From Capitulum mitella (lineage: Eukaryota > Arthropoda > Thecostraca > Pollicipedomorpha > Pollicipedidae), in NCBI GenBank assembly GCA_030062745.1, contig CP099846.1, forward strand, positions 27,301,201-27,365,200: a stretch of 64,000 bases of DNA. Direction: 5' to 3'. Of this stretch, positions 58,972 to 64,000 are shown piece by piece (within the stretch, counting starts at the first letter, position 1; each line of letters opens with the position of its first letter). A program made the position numbers and the translations under genes. The notes beneath the pieces were generated by a model, which was not told the DNA's origin, searched no databases, and was given only the letters and a program-made list of their open reading frames with translations.

Positions 58972-61900
58972 AATATATCATAATAAACAATAAAAAGTAA
59001 TAATAATAAAAATAAATAAATAATTTAAAAAAATGAAATAAAATTAAAATTATTAAAATTATTTGTTAAACGCTGTGACGTTGCGTGTTTGGCCATGACA
59101 TGTACATCCTTAAACGGATGTGTGACGAGAAACCTGAGTAGCCAAGTCACGTGTCGTTTGGATTTCATGGCTGCGTTTCCACGCGCTACCCATGCGATCC
59201 TCATATAATAGCGTTTGTTGGTTCACATGCCGGTTTGGTTTGCAACTTTGATTCGGTCCCAAAAGTTTGTCACCGTTTGGCTCACGCGGCTGTATCGGTC
59301 TATAGTGACAGGAGAAAAGTGGCGTCACTTCGATACTGAACCGTGTCTCTTCTGCCAGTCGTTGGATCCCCAGCACAGCATGAACGGGGAGAATGAAGAC
59401 AGCATTGAAAACGACGAAAGTGAAGACGAGGGCACTGACGAGGAAGAGGAAGACGAAGAGGAATCTGAAGACGGAGAAGGCGGTGAACAAGAAGATGACG
59501 AAAGTGATGTTGAAGACGATGTAGAGGAAACCGAGGACGCTCAAGAGGAGATGGAGACGATGCGTTCGCAAGTGAAGGCAGCTCTGGGAGACGAATCGGA
59601 CGACGCCGTAAGGCGGGGGTCTAGCGTAGTTGGGCTTAGCGTACTGAAAATTGTGGCGTGTCTGCGTATGGTTGTGGTGTGTCTGCGTATTGTCCTTTCA
59701 TTTAGCACTGCTTGGCCGCTGGAATCCTTGCATCTGTCAACATACTTTTGCGTGAATCCGTTGTGCGGTAGTTTTATGCTTGTTTCACTCACTAGCATTG
59801 GATATGATGTTCAAAAAGAGTCAGGCCATTCCTGTCCTCGTCAGATGTCTTTTGAGGTTAAGCTGATCATTACTTGGACCAACCCATCAATCGCTAGACC
59901 ACCAAAGTCGTATTGCTCTTGGTCAGAGCGGTTTAGCCCCGGCAGTGTGGCCGACTCGTCTCGCCACTGTAAGCCGTTTCACCGCCATCCTCTCCCCGGC
60001 AGGCGTCCATCGACATGGACGACGTGCCGGAGGAGCATTTCGCGCGGATGGACGCGGCGCTGGCCGCGGCGTTCCGCGCCATGCGCAAAGATCGCCGCAT
60101 GAAGCGGGGCGGCCGCCAGACGGACGAGGAGCAGGCGTTGATGCATTTCAGGATCAGGTGCGGGGACGTGGGACTGGTGGAATGACGGGGGGAGGGTCGT
60201 GTGGTTGAAGGGAGCGGTAAACTGGTTGGATGATGGGACTGTGTGTATTACGAACGGGAGCGTTGGGTTTTAGAATGGACTGGTGTGGCGTGTCCTGGGA
60301 GTGGTATGCAATGTGGGTCAAGGCGGGTCAGTGAGATCAAGTTTTCGACAGATGTATGCCCCGTTCCAAGGCAGCTTTTCTCATCAGTCACTCGAGTTTC
60401 TGACGCCTTGAGCTCCGTCATGACTTTCCTTGGAAGGATGTTCAAGGCGAACTTTGACTGCACTAAAGTCAGCCGCCTCTCGTATCTAATAGTCGTATCT
60501 CTCGCACCAACGCCGTGTTCGACTCGGTCCGGCAGGGTGCTGGACCTGGCGGACGTGTACGTGCGCGTGTGTCCGCGCGCGCCGGCCACGTTCGACCTGC
60601 TGCCCGTGCTGGTGGCGCAGCTGGCGCGCGCCGCCGCCGACCGGCTGCAGGCGCCGCTGGCCGGCCGCCTGCGCGCCTGCCTGGCGCGCCTGACGGCCGC
60701 CGGCGGCCGCCTGCCGGAGGGTCACGGCCTGACGCCGGGCCTGCTGGCCGAGCTGGTGCAGGAGGTACTGCGCGCCGGCGCCAGACGTGAGTTCCGCGGG
60801 GTGATGAGAGCTCGTCGGTTGAAAGTCGGCCTCTCAGCGGTGCCTCCAGATGACGTGCGGACGCGTAGCCTGGTTATGGCTGGGTTTGAACCTGAGGAAA
60901 ATTTGTGAGGCGCATGTGGCGGATTGTTGTACTGGGAAGCTAATCGGGGTCAGTGCAGCCGAAATTGAACGACGCCGAGGTAGTTTCATACTTGAAGGTT
61001 TTGGTTATTACTAGGCGCATCGTCGTGCATGAACACTCTTGTATTAGGAACCGCCTTGTGATCGCTGTCCAGTCGCAGCAGGACGTTCCGCACCGGCTGA
61101 ACATGTTACTGCCTTGTACGGATCGCGTCATCAGCCTGCCGCCTAACCCGGCGCCGGGTGGCGGCCGCAGTGCCGGCGACCAGCCTGGAGCTGGGCGGCC
61201 TGCTGGCCGCGGCGGTCCGGTTCCTGGTGCGGACCAGCGCCCAGCTGGAGGGGGACCAGACGCCCGTCATCGACGTCCTGCGCGCGGCCCTGGACGCCTT
61301 CTTCACCGACAGGTGGGAGAAGTCGGCCTCCCGCCGGCCGGTGCGCTGAGAGGGACGTCCCCGTGCAGGCCTGAGTGTGATTCAGCTAAAACGGCTCGCC
61401 TCACTGCCCAATTAACCCTATTCCCGGAGGGCTAGACGGTATGGCCGATTCCCGGCAGGGGGGGGGGGGGGATTCGGCCCCCCTGGGATCTCGAGAACTA
61501 CTTATCCGATTTCATCGCAACAAACGGCAATCGATTTGCCATGACGTGAACTACATTTTTATGAAAAGAAATTTTCAAAATTTTAAAATTTGTGGATACA
61601 GGGGGCAAAAATGTCAAAATGGGGGGTACTTTTTGACTTCTTATAACTCCGTTGTTTATGGACCGATTTCGATGAAACTGGCATCAATCGAGAGATTATG
61701 GATAGGGCTTTTACCATGGGCATGCAAATTTGAAATTTTGAGAAAATTCATGGGCGTTCACAGGGTTTCAAAAACAGGGGGATTAGTTTTCCAATAACGG
61801 AATGAACAAAAGAGGCCAAAACACTTTTTTAGCTTCTGCTAGTCATGTTATGCTAAAGAAGTACAAATCGCATTACAATGTTTGTATAATGTTAGCATAG

Positions 61901-64000
61901 GCGGTGCCAGGGACATAAAAAAGGGGGAACTGTTATGGTCACACGTTTCTCAGATCAACTTGTGACCTTTGACCTTAAATGACCTCCAGTGACCTTGGGG
62001 TCACCTGGAATGATGTTGTGTGCATTCAATATTATCTGTAAACGTTTTTAATTGATTAAATTCACTCTATTCCAAAAAATTCATTTTTTGGCTTTTGCGT
62101 TATAGGGTACGTGCACTGACATTTTAGGTCATAGCTCCGTGACCTGACCTGATATCAAGCTGAAACTTGGTACACAAGTAGAGGGTATCTTTCTACGTCA
62201 TATATATCCCGGGTTTGGCATTTGAAAAAACGGCGCCGAAATTATTGCGAAAAAAACAAATTTTGACTTTTGACCTTGATCTGACCTTGTAAAGTGACCT
62301 CAGATAAACAAAATTACATATGCACATTGCCCAACTATTTAGCTATATATTCATATAAAGTTTTAAGTTCTATCTTAAAAACTCTGTTTTTGGCAGACAT
62401 TTTCCTTTTACCCTCAACACGGCCAAAAATGACCTGAGGAGACTCCCAAAAACGTTGCCTGGCTCCGCCCCTGAGCAAAATAGAATTTCGAAATTTTGTC
62501 ACGGCGCGTAGAAGGAATAGGTAGGAAAAGTCACCAAGTTTCGTGAAGCTGCGTCAAAAAGCCTGGAATTGGCAAGCAAAAAACCCGAGGGGGGGCGGAT
62601 TCCGCCCCCCCCCCCCCTGCCGGGAATAGGGTTAAGCGAGGAATCGATTCTTATTTCGGTTCACGACAAAAATGTTAAATTTCCGGACCGATTCAGAATC
62701 GGTTCGAATCAAATCATCAAGCACAGACCTATCCCGGTGTGGGCGGCTTGCTGTGGACTGGACTGTTGGGGGAGGTGTCGTTGGGGGACTGAGCACGGCG
62801 TTAGCTGTATGGTGTGGCGGTGGTTGAAGAGCTCGTTTTGCTCCAGTTCTGTCCTAGCATAAACTTTCTCATTGCCGTTTACCGGACTGTTCTGTATCAC
62901 TCTGACGACTTCTTCGCAAACTGCCGATCATTGCCACATCAAATAGGCAGCGACCCATCGTGCCATCGTCCCCGGCGATGATGACCCTATGAGCAATCAC
63001 CACATACGAGCTCGTAATAACCCCGTAACCGATACAGTCGAACCGCATACAGTCGAAGCTCCAAGCCCACTGCAATCCTTCTAACCGACTCCGCCTCGTC
63101 CGCGCGCAGGGAGTGCGTGTACCCGACGCGCCTGTTCAGCCAGCTGCTGTCGCTGCCGGCGTGGCCGCACGGCTGGCGGCTGGCGGCGCCGCTGCTCGAG
63201 GCGGCCTTCAGCGGCCAGGTGCGGCTGTACCGGCGCACACAGGCGCTCCAGCTGCTCGCGGCGGCCGCCAAGAACGCGCCGCTGGTCGCCGCCGCGCCCG
63301 CCGAGGAGCTGCGCCGCCTCGCGGCCGATCTGTGGCGCCACCTGGAGCAGGTGAGGGCGCCACCGCCGGAAGGGACGCTGCGCGGGACCGCGGAACGTCC
63401 GTGGTCGGTTAAGGTGGACGGAGACTCGGTAGTGGGTATGGTTGGTACGTGGGTGTACGTTGGTAGTGGGTTGGATGGATACGTAGGATGGGGCTGGTTG
63501 GAGGGTTTCGCATGGCGAGGTCGATAACGGAAGCCGGGCCTGCGTGGAAGCTCGGCGGAGTCCGGCGCTGCGGGCCGGCTTGTACCGATTTCTGCTCGGA
63601 AAGCCGTTGGCGGTACCGGTAGGAGGATTACAGTTAAATGGTGATGACTGAGTCGGTTGCTGACAGTAATGTGGGTGGAATGTGCAAAATATGGACGAAG
63701 CTTCATAATCGCCGTTTGTCGGTAATTGATCTACTCAGACGACGTCCCCAGTCGGTGTTGTTCGCACACCCGGTCCGTGCTGGCATCCCGTGCTGGGTCC
63801 ACATTCCGACTGCGCGTTCCCGCCCGCGAGCCGCTGCCGCGAACCCCTCCCTCCTCCTCCCCAGGTGCTGGCCGGCGTGTCCTGCGCCAGCGACGTCAAG
63901 ACGAACTACATGAGCTCGGCGCTGGCCACGCTGTTGGCGCTGCGGCAGGCGGCCGCCCGGCGTGGGGTCGCTGTGGAGCCACCGGCCGACCGGCTGGCCG
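53244..64000 (+). CDS. MYBBP1A: MYBBP1A (Pol5 family), 14 exons, both ends missing
   Basis: About 978 residues are encoded by 14 exons: 53244-53609, 53973-54188, 54432-54626, 55545-55752, 56411-56520, 56867-57045, 57595-57868, 58230-58442, 59359-59607, 60003-60157, 60536-60786, 61171-61312, 63110-63350, 63865-64000. All borders are AG/GT and all phases agree. Human MYBBP1A has 1328 residues; this part corresponds from its early helical repeats to past the RVLDLVEVL block. Diagnostic pieces are an ARQAWD block, a long acidic domain and HFRIRVLDLADVY. Members of this family are nucleolar HEAT-like proteins that act in rRNA synthesis and processing and bind transcription factors. Roughly the first 70-100 residues and the basic C-terminal nucleolar tail are not in the window. 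Introns carry minisatellites and a MITE. Confidence 0.92.
53973..54188 (+). CDS. MYBBP1A: MYBBP1A exon
   Basis: 72 codons, phase 0/0, between CCCAG and GTGGGT. Contains WLMIACRRRFPDVCDSRFLK, a helical-repeat segment. Confidence 0.85.
54432..54626 (+). CDS. MYBBP1A: MYBBP1A exon
   Basis: 65 codons, phase 0/0, AAKSLPVIHPLVTSLVAFAV onward, donor GTGAGA. Confidence 0.85.
55310..55485. repeat. 13-bp minisatellite before a MYBBP1A exon
   Basis: Consecutive units like GACTCCGCCGCGT, at least a dozen, in the intron and ending about 60 bases before the acceptor of the exon at 55545. It also generates a spurious long minus-strand frame of Ser/Arg/Ala-rich repeats. Confidence 0.8.
55545..55752 (+). 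CDS. MYBBP1A: MYBBP1A exon with triplicated donor
   Basis: 69 codons plus one base, ending FDHMT then G at CAG|GTCAGA, a weak donor. The leftover G joins GC of the next exon as Gly, giving FDHMTGTKILTQM, a junction that agrees with family sequences. The last 22 bases of the exon belong to a 42-bp unit repeated three times, so two further identical donors lie 42 and 84 bases downstream, each in frame. Confidence 0.85.
55731..55856 (+). repeat. 42-bp x 3 minisatellite spanning a splice donor
   Basis: Units 55731-55772 and 55773-55814 are identical and 55815-55856 differs only at its last bases. Each contains the exon end GTCAACTTCGACCACATGAC and the AG|GTCAGA donor. As 42 is a multiple of three, use of a later donor would insert 14 or 28 residues without a frame change. 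The near identity points to a recent event. Confidence 0.92.
56411..56520 (+). CDS. MYBBP1A: MYBBP1A exon
   Basis: Two bases plus 36 codons, TKILTQMINGLKPEALEPFS onward, with a consensus GTAAGT donor in phase 0. Confidence 0.88.
56867..57045 (+). CDS. MYBBP1A: MYBBP1A exon
   Basis: 59 codons plus two bases with CDMLCRLVQHPSTPGLTPLK and ALRAFF near the end. Phase 0 at the start and GTGAGT donor. The start could be another nearby AG, but this one keeps phase. Confidence 0.82.
57595..57868 (+). CDS. MYBBP1A: MYBBP1A exon with the ARQAWD block
   Basis: One base plus 91 codons. PLSAAARQAWDQAAAALRRL matches human FTAQQRQAWDRMLQTLKEL. Donor CAG|GTGCGG, phase 0. Confidence 0.9.
58230..58442 (+). 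CDS. MYBBP1A: MYBBP1A exon
   Basis: 71 codons, phase 0/0. ELHTCLERQQRKSRGRRRAG and DWSEVVVDLLLSLLS match human DIQTCIRKSLGEKPRRSR and PWVEVLVEILLALLA. Confidence 0.92.
58795..59060. repeat. AT-rich intronic tract with two TA runs
   Basis: Nearly pure A/T, with TA dinucleotide runs at about 58851-58895 and 58937-58965. It lies in the intron before the acidic exon. Confidence 0.9.
59359..59607 (+). CDS. MYBBP1A: MYBBP1A acidic-domain exon
   Basis: 83 codons, phase 0/0. SLDPQHSMNGENEDSIEND leads into an uninterrupted Glu/Asp-rich domain of about 60 residues, then SQVKAALGDESDDA. The position and character match the acidic stretch of human MYBBP1A. The domain is AT-richer than the other exons because of its GAA/GAC codons. 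Confidence 0.93.
60003..60157 (+). CDS. MYBBP1A: MYBBP1A exon
   Basis: 51 codons plus two bases. DMDDVPEEHFARMDAALAAA and FRAMRKDRR ... ALMHFRI match human MALDQSLASLFAEQKLR ... RRDFQI. Confidence 0.93.
60536..60786 (+). CDS. MYBBP1A: MYBBP1A exon
   Basis: One base plus 83 codons plus one. RVLDLADVYVRVCPRAPATF matches human RVLDLVEVLVTKQPENALVL. GTGAGT donor, phase 1. Confidence 0.92.
61171..61312 (+). CDS. MYBBP1A: MYBBP1A exon
   Basis: Two bases, 46 codons and two bases. TSLELGGLLAAAVRFLVRTS ... LRAALDAFFTD corresponds to human LYHFNASLYLLRVL ... STALSSFLTK. Donor CAG|GTGGGA. Confidence 0.88.
61416..62631 (+). mobile_element. TTAA MITE copy C in a MYBBP1A intron (piggyBac-like)
   Basis: The best-preserved copy, at 1216 bp. 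CCCTATTCCCGG opens after TTAA (61412-61415), the inverted CCGGGAATAGGG closes before TTAA (62632-62635), and both target duplications are intact. Long G and C runs sit inside each end. It carries four TGACCT half-sites (61963, 61970, 61980, 61990) and TGACCTTGA at 62271-62279. No transposase frame, so it would need a protein supplied in trans. It lies in the intron 61313-63109. Confidence 0.93.
62640..62715 (-). repeat. GAATC-rich repeat fragment (partner at 27.1 kb)
   Basis: Reverse-orientation match of 27085-27150. It abuts the right end of MITE copy C, whose insertion may have split it from a left part no longer recognisable. Confidence 0.5.
63110..63350 (+). CDS. MYBBP1A: MYBBP1A exon
   Basis: One base plus 80 codons. 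ECVYPTRLFSQLLSLPAWPH and RRTQALQLLAAAAKNAPLVA correspond to human SPLTVPMFLSLFSRHPVL and RHQACLLLQKTLSMREVR. Donor CAG|GTGAGG, phase 0. Confidence 0.88.
63865..64000 (+). CDS. MYBBP1A: MYBBP1A exon, cut by window edge
   Basis: A strong polypyrimidine acceptor (CCTCCTCCCCAG) opens phase 0: VLAGVSCASDVKTNYMSSAL onward. The frame is open to the last base of the window. Corresponds to human VTENLRVLGEAQ ... QALSSLELLNVLF. The rest of this exon and the C-terminal basic tail lie to the right. Confidence 0.85.
   Translation, partial: MLAGVSCASDVKTNYMSSALATLLALRQAAARRGVAVEPPADRLA

Noticed and set aside
59110-59571. Minus-strand frame of 153 codons rich in Phe/Val/Leu that looks like a membrane protein
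   Set aside because: It is the antisense of the Glu/Asp codons of the MYBBP1A acidic exon.

Overview
This is a piece of an animal (metazoan) nuclear genome. Coding segments are very GC-rich and split by GT-AG introns of about 240-1800 bp. The gaps between them are full of short non-autonomous DNA transposons, minisatellites and GC-rich islands, and there is no sign of operons. Gene content and repeat style fit an invertebrate. An arthropod, perhaps a crustacean, is my guess, but nothing in the window fixes the taxon. I saw no rRNA, tRNA, CRISPR array, reverse transcriptase or transposase gene.

Two genes are clear. At 11.4-12.4 kb (+) lies an intronless N-acetyl-D-glucosamine kinase (NAGK) with a CRE-bearing GC-rich promoter and an AATAAA site. 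From 53.2 kb to the right edge (+) runs a 14-exon part of MYBBP1A (Pol5/DNA polymerase phi family, a nucleolar ribosome-biogenesis and transcription co-regulator). Every one of its splice phases agrees. It lacks its N-terminal exon(s) and its C-terminus.

The left half also holds exon-like pieces of one or more unrecognised minus-strand genes. Start-bearing exons lie at 31.2 kb and 2.67 kb, and candidate internal or last exons at 28.6, 18.4-17.7, 15.85-15.77, 15.29-15.14 and 2.06-1.94 kb. Most encode low-complexity, Ser/Arg/Pro-rich protein. One plus-strand exon candidate lies at 25.1 kb.

The middle (22-50 kb) is mostly repeats. A piggyBac-like MITE family of about 1.1-1.2 kb (TTAA target, CCCTATTCCCGG ends) has copies at 36.3, 48.3 and 61.4 kb and a diverged relative at 25.7 kb. 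There is also a related-looking element with CCCTCG ends at 44.0 kb, a 245-bp hAT-like MITE at 39.0 kb, and several unclassified repeat families.

The most unusual signals are two minisatellites made from exon/intron junctions, one in MYBBP1A (in-frame 42-bp triplication) and one beside an RS-rich exon (35 bp x 12), so each multiplies a 5' splice site. The MITEs also carry strings of AGGTCA half-sites spaced like nuclear-receptor elements.
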